Origin: Hygrophila difformis
Lineage: Eukaryota > Streptophyta > Magnoliopsida > Lamiales > Acanthaceae
Assembly: GCA_030278955.1 (NCBI GenBank)
Contig: JAOANR010000010.1
Coordinates: 18,072,444-18,136,443, forward strand
DNA length: 64,000 bases
Direction: 5' to 3'
Of this stretch, positions 32,801 through 45,965 are shown piece after piece. Numbering within the stretch: the stretch's first letter is position 1; each line of letters starts with the position of its first letter. The notes beneath the pieces were generated by a model that worked only from the letters and a program-made list of their open reading frames with translations, searched no databases and had not been told where the DNA came from. Position numbers and translations under genes: made by a program.

Positions 32801-33086
32801 TGGTAGTCCTTTATTTGAGATAATTGACTTGTTGCCTGCTTGTGATTCACGAGGCTTGTAGCCTGGAGATTTTGTTGAATAACAACATGAAGTTTATGTT
32901 GAGACTTATTATATGTATGTGTTTTAATTGTTTTAGCTTCCACATTTAATTGGTTAATTAGGTAATCACTATAGGTTTGTGCTCAACATTGTACTAGCTA
33001 TTCTAAGTTAGCTGGCCACTAGTTTAGGATAGTTAGTACGGCGGTAACGTTGTGAAAAATCAGATTTGAATTTTCGGGGTGTTACA
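29823..33086 (+). repeat. 5' LTR of the decayed-pol Gypsy element
   Basis: Contains a GC-rich segment (30240-30440), three CCCTTYGGGG/CCCTGCGGGG hairpin motifs (about 32058-32172), a direct duplication around CACCGGTATGGGACGGTGTGA (two copies, about 32342-32422), TTATTTATATT-type 19-bp tandem units (about 32428-32545) and the conserved hairpin at 32590-32606. The small open frames in it are repeated in the other LTR and look non-coding. Confidence 0.92.
32590..32606 (+). other. Conserved LTR hairpin (decayed-pol Gypsy)
   Basis: TCAGTAC-GTT-GTACTGA, followed after about 23 bases by TTTTATAG, a 3'-splice-like site. The second copy is at 38157-38173. Confidence 0.7.
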
Positions 33087-33962
33087 GAGTGGTATCAGAG
33101 CCTGTCTGCTCTTTTATCTTGTTAAAACATGTGTAGACATAGGTGGTGAGCTGTGTGTGGATACATATAGCATAGAATTGCATATTTGTTTTTATGTTGT
33201 TTCTGCGCATATCAGGTTAACTCACAGTTGGGGAACTGTGCGGGAACCATGGTACTCCAGTCAGGATTCTGGTTATCTCACCGTCATTGAGGACTGTGAC
33301 TGACTTTTGATTAATTATTTAATTTTGTTGTTCATATATACTGGTTGTGAATGATTTGTGATTTCTGCTTACATTGTTTGTTAATGTTGCGATTAAGGTC
33401 CACTTACTTTTGAGATGAAAGGTTGGCTCTTAGGACCCGTGCTATTCGAATGGTGTTCCAAGCGTAAGCAATATTCTGGGTGGTATCCAGATTGGTTCGA
33501 AGTACCCCAGAGTATGAGACGGATTAGCAAGTCTCAAGAGGATAACAAATTAAGGTGACATCAATATGAGTATATTGTTTTGCATATTAAAGACGATTGG
33601 AACCCATGTAGTCTATGTCAGTGAGGGTATAGTTGGGTTAATTAGGCAGAGTAATTGTGTGACGAGACACAACATTGACTATGGGGTAGATCGATAGAGC
33701 ATGAGGTTTTTATTAGAGGTCTTTGATGCTTGCATCATATACGGAGAATCTGTGGTTGTTCTACATGACGTGATTGGTTGACAGTAGATGCACATAGCAT
33801 ATAGGGCAAGGCCGACCCAAGAGGGCTTGCCAAGGATGTTCTCTGTATGTGATGGAGACGTTATACCTACTAGATAACATTTTAGTAAGTGTTGTAAATT
33901 ATTGTGCCTTGGGTGTTTCACTTTGACTCTCTGGTTGAGAGGCAAACTCATTTCCTGTTATG

Positions 33963-34263
33963 GGATATTATTATTATTATTATTATTGCTGCAATCTTCC
34001 TATAATTATTGTGTTTGACTCGGGAGTCGCATTTTCATTTGAGGCTCTGAATTTAATTCGTAAGCATCGAGTAGGACCGTCAGTGCCCTACCAGATGCCG
34101 ATTTCTCTTTCTTCGGGTGATATTATCCATAATGATCTTATGTGGCGAGATATTGTATTGAGCATCGAGGGCCTCGAGTCCAGGGCGGACCTGGTGGTCT
34201 TTGGCCTAGTTGATTCTGTTGTGACATTGAGCATGAGTTGGCTGACTTGCCATCATTTGGGAT
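33963..34263 (+). pseudogene. Aspartic protease remnant
   Basis: An in-frame stretch with IVFDSGVAFSF where the family has an active-site DSGA, then WRDIVLSIEGLESRADLVVFG and MSWLTCHH, the end of the Gypsy protease. The active site and flap are altered. A (TTA)n run opens the frame. Confidence 0.7.
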
Positions 34264-34399
34264 AACTCTGATGCTTTGGGTGAGTATGTGCCTTACTGAC
34301 CTAGTTTGGTTCCACCTGCCAGTAGGGTGGTTTCTGTTTCTGTTATGTGTGGTTTGATATGCGAGGGTTGTTCATTCTTCATGTGGTAATGAGGGATCT

Positions 34400-35172
34400 T
34401 CAAGCAGAGATTCCTGCTTCGAATGTCCCGATTGTACTTGAATTTTGGAATGTCTTTTCCGACAAAATTCATGGTCTCCCACTTGCTCGGGAGATTGACT
34501 TTACTCTTGAGCTGATGCCTAACGTCGCTTCTCTTTCTAAGGCTCTTTATAGAACACTCTTTTTGAGTTAAATGAGTTGAATGATCAGTTGAATGAGTTG
34601 ACAGGTAAGGCGTATATTCAGCCGAAAAGCTTGCTTTGGGGAGCTCTAGTTCTGTTTGTTAAGAAGCATGGTTCGATGAGGATGTGTCTTAAGTATTGAT
34701 AATTGGTTTGATCAATTGAGAGTAGTAGTGTGTTCAGTAAGGTTGATATGAGTGGGCTACCATCAGATGAGGGTGGCAGAGGCGGATAGGCCTCTTTCAG
34801 AACTCACTATGGTCACTTTGAATTCATGGTCATGCCTTTCGGTTTGACTAATGCACCAGGAATCTTTCTGGATCATATGCATAGGGTATTATGTTCCCTT
34901 CAGGATGTGTGTGTGTTGTGTTTATAGATGATATCCTGGGTACTTACCGACTCGTGAATAACACGCGGGCTACTTGAGAATTATGTTGAATATATTGTGG
35001 GAGCATAAGCTGTATCCTAAGCTCCCGAAGTGCAAAGGTTGAGATTGCGTTATGGCAAGCCCAAATAATGTTGGTGAGATGCGGAGTTTCATGAGTCTAG
35101 TTGGCTATTACCGTAGGTTCATTGAGGGACTCCCTAGCATTGCTAAGCCATTGACCAGACTGTCGAAGTAAA
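34400..35172 (+). pseudogene. Reverse transcriptase remnant, many stops and frameshifts
   Basis: Fragments in several frames read [70 protein letters not shown] and MRSFMSLVGYYRRFIEGL, in family order. The catalytic palm is interrupted by stops. RNase H and integrase are missing: the sequence runs straight into the region before the polypurine tract. Confidence 0.85.
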
Positions 35173-35356
35173 AGTTCTTTTACAATAACAGGCACTGTGC
35201 GAATTTTTGTTTAGCACAGTTTAAGAATTAATCGGAAAGGAAGTATAGAATCCCTCGACAAATGAATTGCTTTACGAAGTGAGAAGAGTTGAGATGACTA
35301 TTCTTTGGCCTCACTCCAATTCAGTCGAGATAAACTATTGATCCATACCTTTACGT

Positions 35357-35372
35357 CATTCGAGGACGAATG
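35357..35372 (+). other. Palindrome beside the polypurine tract (decayed-pol Gypsy)
   Basis: CATTCG-AGGA-CGAATG, the counterpart of CAACTTCG-AGGA-CGAAGTTG in the two related elements. Loop and inner bases are kept while outer pairs change together. Confidence 0.7.
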
Positions 35373-35390
35373 ATCCTAAGGGGGAGAGAA

Positions 35391-38300
35391 TGTAATATCT
35401 CGATTAATTAGTTCATAATTAATTTATTTTAATTATGATTAATTAAATAAATTTGGCCCAATTAGTTGTAAATTGTGTGGTGGAAATGATGGTAGAAGCC
35501 CAACCCATTTCTAATGCAATAAAGAATGTAATGTAGTGTTGGAATTGTCTAGGGATTAAGGTGCAATTAAGTATTCTTTTATTTAGTCCTTTGACCTTAA
35601 ATTGGGGATTTTACTCCCATTCTTCCATCCTCCTTTTCCCGTATAGACTTTGAGAGCAAAAATTAGGGGTTTACGAATGAGAATCGGAAATTTGAGGGAG
35701 AAGGGCAGCTATGGAGGGGAAAGCTTGAGGATGAAGAATTTATGGTAAGGGTTAATTTCAAGTTCTTTTCCATTTCCTTCTTCCCCATTTCCATTTCTTC
35801 TTTTAATCGAAATCGGAGGTGAGGGCTGCGGAGATGAGGCCAGCGGCGACCATGGTGTGGTCGAGGAGTGGTGTCGCGCCACCGCGCGACTCCGGGCAGC
35901 AGCGGCTGCGCTGCTGCACCTCCGCTGGCGGCGAGCCACCCTCCGGCGAGGGTGGCCAAGTGGTGATGATGATGATATAAGGTGGCTGGTGGTGGCAGGG
36001 GTGACCGGTGCTAGCGGTGGTGGTTATAGGTGTTAATTCTTTTTATTGTTATGCCTTTGGTAGCTTGCTATCTGTTGGGTTTTCACATATTGTTGGGCAA
36101 ATGTTAATTGAAATTAAATTGGCTTGAGTGTCGAATTTTGAGCACCTTGGATCGGTTGGGTTTATTGTTCTATTAATTGGATATTTTTTTGAGTTAATTA
36201 CTTAATTGTTGTTGATCGGATAATTCTTGGATATTGGAAGATAATGGAGTAGATTGTTGCAAATCTTGATAATTGTTTGGTTTTGAGTGGTAGATAAATT
36301 GGTGATTCTGCTTTGTGTTAAAGAATGGTTGGAATTGGACTATTGAAAAATGTTAGGTGTTTGATTTTGTTTTCCATGTTGAAGTTGATGACTAGAATTA
36401 TTGTTGTATGTTGTGTTTAATCTCTATGGACTCTTGGGGGACTTGATGGAAGTCTTTAATTGATTTTATGGCAACTGATTTCCTTATCTAATTGTCTAAA
36501 TAGGAATTGTAGATTTCCGATTCTCTTTGTTAAAAATGGAGTTGTGGGATTTATGTTTAAATTATGGAGATTCTTTGTTTATTTGTTACTGGCTTCGATG
36601 GAAGAGAATATGCAATTGTGAGATTGAATTCTATGAACTTATGGGGATTAATTGAAGTGTTAAAAATGTATTTGGTTGGGTACTTGAGTTTAATTGTTAA
36701 AGATTTTGTGAATAGATAGTTATGAGTTTTTGGTTATTGTAGTGTTTTATAATACTATGTTGCTATATGAAATCATTGGTGCTAGTTAATTTAATTAACT
36801 AATGTTCTTGGATGCTTGGCTTGATTTATTATATTAGGGGATTTGGTAAATTGATTGCGATATTTGGAGTTGTTGATTTTAGTGGTTTGTTAAGGAGTTG
36901 AAGGCGGATGTGGGTGTTGGAGTTGGGGAAATATGGTGTTGATGTTGTGAGAATTATTTCCTTTAATTCTTATAATAATATTATTTTATAGGGAGCAATC
37001 GTGAGTTGGTAATGGCACCATTGGAAGGTTGAAGATTTCACAAGAAGGAAGCTTTAGAGATTGATTATAAAAGGCAAGGGTTTATGCTTGCATTTTTATG
37101 TGTGTTGGGGTGATTTAGAATTATAGTATAGTTGTTGCTCGTTTTCTCTTCCGTTTGATTTGTGGGTTTATTATTAATAATAACTATGATAGTTTAAGCT
37201 TATTATATGAGAATTTAAATGACGGGACGCTTTCCGTATTATTATATCGCTTAGATGGTGATGAATATCTATTCGTGAGTTCTTGTCAAATTCCTTACTC
37301 TAATTGTTGAATTATGATTTCCTTGTGATGCTTTAAATTTGGGAATATTTATATTACTCATAGTTTAAGCGTTATGACTTGTTGGAACACGAGGTTCATA
37401 TCAAGGAGATGAAACGCCATTCCTTATGTTGTGTGGTGGCTTATTAACATGATATGTTTATACGGTAATGTCAAGCATGCGAACCTAGTGTATAGGTGCT
37501 TGGTTATCATGTTATTGTCATATGCATGTTATTGCATTGGAATTGACGGTCATGCAACCCAATGGGGTGATATGATGCTTACGATTGATCGGGCAGCCTT
37601 CACAGGTGTTGTTGAGTCCCGATGGCCCTTTGGGGTGGATTATTATTATTGGCTATTTGTCTGGTATTGGCTGCTATGCCTGTTGGCCCTTCGGGGTGGA
37701 TGATTTGGGCTGTGATGCCTGTGGTCCCTGCGGGGATGGTGTATGTTATCCTGTAACGGGTTCGAGTTGATGATATCCTCACCCGTGGGTTCATACCGCC
37801 CGGGTTTTTAGGTTGCCGGCTAGGCATATTCATTGCATTTGCATATAGGGTAGGTAGGTGTATGTTAGGCCATGCATCACTTGCATAAATTGTATGTTGT
37901 GGTTGAAGCACCGGTATGGGACGGTGTGATGTTTTATTTATGTCACTTGTATGTTTGTGGTTGAAACACCGGTATGGGACGGTGTGATGTTTTATCTGCT
38001 TTATTTATATCCTCTTTATTTATATTCTGCTTTATTTATATTATGCTTTAGTTATATTTTGCTTTATTTATATTTTGCTTTAGTTATATTCTGTGTTATT
38101 TATATTCTGCTTATTCTTAACTGGTCCCTTAATTCCCCTGCACGTATATCCCTTGCTCAGTACGTTGTACTGACTCCTTGCTTTGTTTGTTTTATAGATC
38201 CTCCTGGAGGCGCTGGAGCATGAATCGGGTTGGGTTTTGAGGGATCACATAGATAGGATATTATGTTGCATTTTCTTTTATGTGTGCCTGATATATTATT

Positions 38301-38653
38301 TTGTTATGTGAGCCTAACAATTTAAATTCTGTTGGCCTGTGGCCATGTGTGATTTACGAATTTGGGCTGGTAGTCCTTTATTTGAGATAATTGACTTGTT
38401 GCCTGCTTGTGATTCACGAGGCTTGTAGCCTGGAGATTTTGTTGAATAACAACATGAAGTTTATGTTGAGACTTATTATATGTCTGTGTTTTAATTGTTT
38501 TAGCTTCCACATTTAATTGGTTAATTAGGTAATCACTATAGGTTTGTGCTCAACATTGTACTAGCTATTCTAAGTTAGCTGGCCACTAGTTTAGGATAGT
38601 TAGTACGGCGGTAACGTTGCGAAAAATCAGATTTGAATTTTCGGGGTGTTACA
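35391..38653 (+). repeat. 3' LTR of the decayed-pol Gypsy element
   Basis: 3263 bp, matching 29823-33086 with few changes, for example AACGTTGAAG against AAGGTTGAAG and TTCCCTTGTG against TTTCCTTGTG. Confidence 0.92.
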
Positions 38654-38951
38654 AATTGTGCCTCTAAAAGGCGAAGCAATTGAAGAAAAATGCTATCAAT
38701 ATGGCAGGAGGACATAGTCCCATAATTTGTCGTACGACTAATGAATTGATATGCTAAATATATCATAGAAAGATATACAAATTTCTTCAATGATACAATA
38801 TTATTTAAATACTGCATTACATTTTATTATATTGTTTTTATTACGCTTTGAATTTTTTTTTATTTTCTGCTATATTATTATGCATTGTGTTGTTTCACTT
38901 ATATTTAATCTTGTTTTAATATTAATTATATCTTGTTTTAATTCCAGCAAA

Positions 38952-39946
38952 ATGAGGAATTTTAAAAGTGATAATATATGTCTTATTGATAGTGCTTCAA
39001 CGCACACAATACTAAAAGACATAAGGTATTTTTCAAATTTAAAAATGGGAGATACAAATATAAACACAATATGTGGTAGTGCAAATATTATACAAGGAAT
39101 TGGCACAGCCAACCTTATTTTCCCAAAGGGAACAAAATTAATTGTGAAAAATGCACTCCTATCTCCCAAGTCTCGAAGAAATTTATTAAGTTTAAAGATA
39201 TCCGAGAAAATAGGTATCATCTCGAGACATCGACTTCAGAGAATGTTGAATATTTATTAATTACAAATACCACACATGGTAAGAAATATATATTGGAAAA
39301 ATTACCAGCTCTGTCTTCTGGATTGTATTTTTCAAAGATAAATACAATTGAAAATTATCACTTAGACCACAGGTCTAATATTCCCCAAATAAACCAGATG
39401 TTTATTAATGGCCAGAGTCCCACTAATATATATCATCCCAAAATAGGCCAGAAGTATATTGGAAGCCATAGGCTTAATGATGAATATATGATATGGCATG
39501 ATCGCCTAGGCCATCCTGGCTCTACAATGATGAGGCGAATTATTACAAATAGTCATGGCCATTCATTAAAGGGACAAAAGTTGCTGCAACATAATGATTA
39601 TATATGTGTTGCTTGCTCCCAAGGAAAATTGATTTCCAAACATTCACCAACGAAAGTGGGAACTGAAAGCCCCAGTTTTCTTGAAAGAATTCAGGGTGAT
39701 ATATGTGGACCTATAGATCCACCATGTGGACCATTTAAATATTTTATGGTGCTAATTGATGCATCAACACGATGGTCCAATGTATCATTATTATCATCTC
39801 GTAACCATGCGTTTGCAAAATTACTTGCTCAAATTATTAAATTACGAGCACAGTTCCCTGATTATACAATAAAAATATCCGATTGGATAATGCTGGTGAA
39901 TATTCATCCCAGAGGTTTGATGAATACTGCATGTCAATTGGCATAA
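38952..39946 (+). pseudogene. Copia protease and integrase N-terminal part
   Basis: Protease: ICLIDSASTHTILKDIRYFS (DSAS active site), ending LLSPKSRRNLLSL. The frame slips near 39200 and again before 39293. GAG-pre-integrase and zinc region: IWHDRLGHPGSTMMRRI ... CVACSQGK. Integrase core starts QGDICGPIDPPCG and YFMVLIDASTRW with the first catalytic Asp. The frame slips again near 39875. Confidence 0.88.
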
Positions 39947-41649
39947 CAGTTGAACATCCTGTTGCTCATGTCCATACACAGAATGGACTTGCTGAATCGC
40001 TTATAAAGCGTTTACAATTAATTGCCAGACCATTATTAATGAGATCTGGATTGCCATTGACAGCTTGGGGGCATGCAATATTACATGCAGCAAAATTGGT
40101 GCGGTTAAGGCCGACACATTATCATGAATACTCCCCTATACAATTAACATTTGGGCATGAACCCAATATATCCCATCTCAGAATATTTGGTTGCGCTGTG
40201 TATGTCCCGATTGCACCACCTCAGCGCACAAAGATGGGTCCCCAACGTAGATTGGGAATATATGTCGGGTATGAATCACCATCGATTATTCGATATCTCG
40301 AACCATTAACTGGTGATTTATTTACTGCGAAATTCAAAGATTGTCATTTTGACGAATCTCATTTCCCGACATTAGGGGGAGATAGAAATCAACCAAAGAA
40401 AGAAAAAGAAATCAACTGGAAAACACCATTAGATTTCTTCGATCCTCGTACAAATGATTGTGAACTAGAAGTACAAAGAATTGTACATTTGCAGAGTATT
40501 GCAAATCAATTGCCGGATGCATTATGCGACTCTAAAAGAGTAACTAAATCTCATATACCGGCAGCAAATGTTCCAATCAAAATTAATGTCCCAGAGGGAC
40601 CAATTACAAGTGCCAAAGATGAATATACTGCACGCTTAAAGCGTGGTAGACCACCGGGTTCCAAAGATAAAAATCCTCGAAAGAAAAGAGGATCACAAAT
40701 CATTGAAAGTGACAAAATTACAGAAAATATTCCAGAGGAAAAAGACGCTCTTGAAGAGCAAACAGCTCCAGAGGAGAATGAACTTGAAAATAATGAAATA
40801 TCAATCAATTTTGTCACAAGCAGAAATGTTTGGAATCGAGATGCAATTATCATAGATAATGTATTCTCGTACCACATAGCACTTGACATCATAAATGATG
40901 ACGAGGATCATGAACCAAATTCGGTTGATGAATGTCGGAAAAGAAAAGATTGGCCAAAATGGAAAGATGCAATCCAATCTGAATTGGATTCCCTGGCTAG
41001 ACGAAATGTGTTTGGACCGATTGCCAAAACACCAGAAAGTATAAAGCCAGTTGGATACAGATGGGTCTTTGTCCGAAAAAGAAATGACAAAAATGAAATT
41101 GTCAGATACAAAGCGAGATTAGTCGCCCAAGGGTTCTCACAGAGACCCGGATTTGATTATGAGGAAACATATTCCCCTGTAATGGATGGAATAACATTTA
41201 GATATCTTATCAGTTTAGCGGTCCATCAAAATCTTGAAATGAGATTAATGGATGTTATTACTGCGTATCTATATGGAAATTTAGATACAGATATCTATAT
41301 GAAGGTCCCAGAAGGATTAAAAATGTCAGAGACATATGAATCAAATCCTAGACATATGTATTCCATTAAATTACAAAAATCCCTATATGGACTGAAACAG
41401 TCCGGGCGAATGTGGTATAACCGACTCAGTGAGTCATTGATACAAGAGGGTTATACAAATGACCCAATTTGTCCATGTATTTTCATTAAGAAAAATGGAC
41501 AAGGGTTTGTAATTATTGCAGTTTATGTTGATGATCTCAACTTGATTGGAACTCCAGAGGAGCTTCAAAATGCTGTTGAATACCTGAAAAAAGAGTTTGA
41601 AATTAAAGATTTTGGTAAAACCAAATCATGCCTTGGTCTGCAAAATTGA
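39883..41649 (+). pseudogene. Copia integrase C-terminal part and reverse transcriptase
   Basis: 588 codons open. It begins DNAGEYSSQRFDEYC (second catalytic Asp) and NGLAESLIKRL (catalytic Glu), followed by RLGIYVGYESPSIIRYL, a Lys/Glu-rich linker, and reverse transcriptase with WVFVRKRNDKNEIVRYKARL, QGFDYEETYSPV-like QRPGFDYEETYSPV, LMDVITAYLYG (first Asp), LYGLKQSGRMWY and the YVDDL box. The frame breaks at 41647-41649 close to the end of the domain. The long open frame suggests moderate age. Confidence 0.92.
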
Positions 41650-42527
41650 ATATTTAAATGATGGAACTTTTGTTCATCAGACAGCTTATACTCAGAGAGT
41701 ATTAAAGCGATTTTATATGGATAAATCACATCCATTGAGTACTCCAATGGTCGTAAGATCACTTGATATAAAAAAGGATCCGTTTAGACCACAAGATGAA
41801 GGTGAACAAATTCTTGAACCAGAGGTCCCATATTTAAGTGTCATAGGTGCTTTAATGTATCTCGCAAACTACTAGACCAGATATATCATTTGCAGTAAAT
41901 TTATTAGCGAGATTCAGTTCATCTCCTACAAAACGACATTGGAATGGAATTAAACATATATTTCGCTATCTCCAAGGAACTATTGATCTTGGGTTATTTT
42001 ACCCAAATAATTCTCGACATGAAATAATCGGCTTTGCTGATGCTGGATATTTGTCAGATCCGCATAAAGCCAAATCTCAAACTGGCTATGTTTTTACATG
42101 CGGTGGTACTGCAATTTCATGGAGATCAATGAAGCAGACTTTAACTGCTACTTCCTCAAATCATGCTGAAATTTTAGCAATCCATGAAGCAAGTCGAGAA
42201 TGTGTATGGTTGCGATCCCTGATCCACCATATACTGAAAAATTGTAGCATAACTACTGAAGAGAAAATACCCCCAACAGTTTTATATGAGGATAATGCAG
42301 CCTGCATAGCACAATTGAAGGGAGGGTATATTAAAGGAGATAGAACGAAACATATTTCACCAAAATTTTTCTTCACTCATGATCTACAGAAAAATGGTGA
42401 AATAGATGTGCAACAAATCCGTTCAGCTGATAATCTTGCAGATTTATTTACCAAGGCACTACCAACAGCAACATTCGAAAAATTGGTGAAACGTATCGGG
42501 ATGCGCCAACTGAGGAATCTCAACTGA
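41650..42527 (+). pseudogene. Copia RNase H region
   Basis: Continues in another frame with FVHQTAYTQRVLKRFYMDKSHPLSTPM, slips near 41873, then RNase H: GFADAGYLSDPHKAKSQTGYV, SSNHAEILAIHEASREC, LYEDNAACIAQ and SADNLADLFTKALP, ending at the TGA at 42525-42527. Family order is complete. Confidence 0.9.
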
Positions 42528-43006
42528 TGAGGGGGAGAAGTAAATACACAAGAATCATGTACTCTTTTTCCAAACTTGGATTTTTTCCCAGAGGGTTTTT
42601 TCCTAGTAAGGTTTTAACGAGGTATATTCTTTGTATTCAAGACATTCAGGGGGAGTGTTCTAGATACATGCATTAAAAACATGCATATTGAATGTCTTGC
42701 TATGATGAGAAAGTAAAATATGGTGGCTATTAATGTCATATAAGGTGGCTCTTAATGTCATACATGGTGGATTATATTTGCCTATAAATAGATGAGTTTG
42801 TTCATTGAGATGATATAGAAATTAATACAATCTCCTCATCTTGCTATTTTCTCTACCTTTGCTCTTTTGTTCATTATTGTTTTCTTAAGATAATTATAGT
42901 CATTACCACTCCTAAGCTCAAGCTTATATATATATATACACAACAAACATATTATACACATATAATTTATACTCACATATATATATATATCATTATTTCT
43001 ATAACA
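42528..43006 (+). repeat. Polypurine tract and 3' LTR of the Copia element
   Basis: A short untranslated stretch with GAGGGGGAGAAG (about 42530), then CAGGGGGAG directly before the LTR (42656-43006). TATA box CTATAAATAG at 42782-42791. Confidence 0.9.
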
Positions 43007-43011
43007 ATATA

Positions 43012-43557
43012 TATATATATTTCGAATAATAGAAAGGGATAATAGACTATATCTATATATATATATATAATACATATATTATGTATTATACTTCAGATTC
43101 TATGTTATGGTGAATTTATGGAAGACATATTTTAAAATTAAATTTTGAATTTGATCCATCAATGTTTAAAGAAATATTAGATTAAGAGCTTTTTTAGCTT
43201 TTATTTTAGCCGACGTTTTCACGTCACCTTTATTCAAAATCAGTTTTATGAAATATATAATTTCTAACTCCAATTAATTTTAAATTCAAATCTTCAAATT
43301 TAATAATTATGTACTCATAAATATAAATCTGGTAATATTTGATTCAATCCTTTTAATTTTTATATGAGATGAGATAATAAGCAGAATAGGCCACGATAAG
43401 GAGTCCATTCCGTTTTTTGGTCATGATATTTTTTGGGGGACAACCTTTTAAGGCTAGGAAAAAAGGAAAAAGCAAAATGAGAAGAAAAATTCAACAAGCG
43501 AAACACTAGACTCATGGGAACCACGTGTCAGATACGTTTAAGAAAAAAAAAAAACAC
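43012..43557. other. AT-rich intergenic stretch
   Basis: TA microsatellite at 43007-43080 and AT-rich DNA. No gene or further element recognised. Confidence 0.6.
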
Positions 43558-43855
43558 TGACGGTCCGTTTAGTTGCAGGGATCTTAGATTACCAGTGGGA
43601 ATGTGATTGCTGGGAATTTAAGATTACTGGGAATATAAGATTGCCGGGAATCTTAATTTATGGTATTTGAAGATTATTGCATTTGGTTAGATTGGGAATC
43701 TCAAATTTCCTTTTCTAATCAATTTACTATAATATCCCTGAATTTTAATTGAATAAATTTATAATACCATTTTCCTACAAAATAGTGATAATATTTAAAC
43801 CCATTTATTTTTTATAAATATAAAAAATCGTTATATATAATTTATTATATGGTAA

Positions 43856-45965
43856 TCTATATAATAAATCCTGAATACTTTTTGGCATGTGCAGACTGTA
43901 TTGCCCTTATTAAATATATTTCATTCTTTTTAATTTTAAGGGTGTTATTGTAATTATGCCTCGGGTTTCCACGTAAATGCTGATTAATCATCCAGAAACG
44001 TACAGTCATCCAAATTAATTACACGTCAGCGCTGAATCATCCTACTTGCCAAGTCAATCAATCTTTTAAATCTGATATTTAGGTAATAAATCTGTTTATT
44101 AGTATAAGAAAATCTTGAAAAAATCTTTTCATATATTTGAAAAGGATATAAATTGGAAATAAATTATAATATATTTGATATTATGATAGATTTAGTTAAA
44201 CCAATATATTCTTTAATTTTTACTCGATATATATTATTTAATTAAATATATTATATTTTCAAATATATTATATTAATTATATAAAAATTTGAGCCTAAAA
44301 TATTAACCTCCATCAATATAATAAATTAAAAAATTAATTAATAATAACTATAATTCCGTTAATTTATCAAACTATATATAGTTAATAAGAAATTAAAATC
44401 CGTTATAAAACATAATCATATTTTAATTTTAATTTTTGGTATCAGGTTTAATTTTTAAATATAATTATTAACATAAAAATAATTTTAATAAACTACATAA
44501 TATAAATAAAAATAATTATTGAATTTTTTTAAAATATAAGTATAAATCTAATTATAATTTTGATATTAACAATTAACATATTCCCCATGCTCAATGATTG
44601 ACAGTTAAATTGGGTGAATTGCATTCACATATGGCTAATTTTTAATTTAGTTTGGCTTTTGAAATTTTGATAACAATTGTTCTAGATAATTTCTTTCATC
44701 TTTCATATGAACATAATAGTAGTACTATTATGAACATATATATACTGTCTTCATTTATCTTATGTCTCCAATACAAATACTTATGAATATAATAGTGATT
44801 TGGTATTCTTTAAGTTACATAATGTTTGTGTAATTTTTATATTATCTACATCAGTTTCACCAAATTATTTTTACAGTGTTCAATTGATCAGTTAAATAAG
44901 AATGAATCTTTATTTTTTTCAGTTATTATTCTATTAATTCTTCCATCAATAATAAATGATAATTCGCTCTCCCCATACATTAATTTGAATAATAGTACTA
45001 AACATGTTTTCTCAAATTTAAAATATTGTGTTAGATAGTCAATTCTGTCACTAAATAATAGTCTTCATAACCTTGAATTTTAAGTTTATGACCTTTTTTT
45101 TTCTTTTTTTTTTCACTTCAGAAAACCACAATGAATTTATGTTGCCACTATTTCTCTTGATAACATAGTCTTCATAAGATTCAAGGATTCTTGAATGAGC
45201 TTTAAGTAATTCGGTTTTCGTTCCAAATTTATTTTGATTTGTTAGATTCTGGAATTCCCGATGCTAATGACAATGAATTTGATATCTTTCTACATTTAGG
45301 TTTCTTAATCTGTGTATTATATATAGGAAATTAGGCAGTATTCAATGTGTTCGAAAAAATACCTCAATTTCAGTTATGTTTTTTTTTTTTAAAAAAAAAT
45401 TGTTCTTTCTTTTTCAATTTTTTATCTCGATCCTTTTGAGAAACCAACTAAATTTTGTCTCAGTATCTCAGTTTTGACCTTCTTCCCCTGTTGATTAGCT
45501 TATACTTCCTCTGTTCTCTTTTAAATGCACTCCTTCTGCGTTTCATACAGTCCAAGACACATTTTTAAATATTAATAGCTCAAATTGTATATAAGTAAAA
45601 ATTGTAAAAAAAATTAATATTATAAACCTACGTGATTAGAAAAATCTAAGAACACCTCACTTGACTATATTTTCTCTTACATAACTATGTTAAAATTTTG
45701 ATTAAAATGACTTAATGAATAGTTGATACTATGCAAATGGATCACTTAAAAGAGAACGAATGAAGTAATTTATAAGAGGGTATTCTGAATTATAGTCCAT
45801 GTTTTAATATGCCTACCATCATTCCCCATTGTTCAGTGAACCCTACCCACTAAGTGTTTGTGTACCTAAACACTTTTAACTATAACAATGCCACAAAAAT
45901 TCTTGATTGATTTACTTAAAAAGTTATGAACGAACCGCCCGTGCGTAGCGGGCAAAAAATCCTAG
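43856..45965 (+). mobile_element. Non-autonomous Helitron
   Basis: It begins TCTATATAATAAATCC after an A and ends with the hairpin GCCCG-TGCGTAG-CGGGC, a short A-rich stretch and CCTAG before a T, which is the standard Helitron arrangement (insertion between A and T, no duplication). No Rep/helicase frame is present. Related 5' ends occur at 50594 and 51048. It carries a Stowaway MITE. Confidence 0.82.
45505..45765. mobile_element. Stowaway-type MITE inside the Helitron
   Basis: 261 bp. Ends CTTCCTCTGTTCTCTTTTAA and, inverted, CTTCATTCGTTCTCTTTTAA, flanked by TA on both sides. Non-coding. Confidence 0.85.

Larger units (their letters stand above)
29823..38653 (+). mobile_element. Non-autonomous Ty3/Gypsy element with decayed pol and near-identical LTRs
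   Basis: LTRs 29823-33086 and 35391-38653 (about 3.26 kb each) begin TGTAATATC and end GGGTGTTACA. The duplication AATTG is at 29818-29822 and 38654-38658. By eye the LTRs differ at fewer than a dozen sites. The 2.3-kb internal region has a primer-binding site TGGTATCAGAGCC (33090-33102), a decayed protease and reverse transcriptase, no visible gag or integrase, and the polypurine tract AAGGGGGAGAGA (35379-35390). Old coding decay together with young LTRs means the element was copied in trans. Confidence 0.92.
28820..43006 (+). mobile_element. Ty1/Copia LTR retrotransposon, with a nested Gypsy insertion
   Basis: LTRs 28820-29184 and 42656-43006 begin TGTTCTAGATAC and end ...ATAACA, flanked by ATATA (28815-28819 and 43007-43011). 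They differ mainly in the length of a TA microsatellite. The polypurine tract CAGGGGGAG precedes the 3' LTR. The domain order protease, integrase, reverse transcriptase, RNase H marks Copia. The gag is cut short and stops and frameshifts break pol, so it is inactive. A Gypsy element (29823-38653) splits the 5' part. Confidence 0.93.

Noticed and set aside
42836..43075. Tyr/Ile-rich minus-strand frame
   Set aside because: Created by the TA microsatellite at the end of the Copia LTR.
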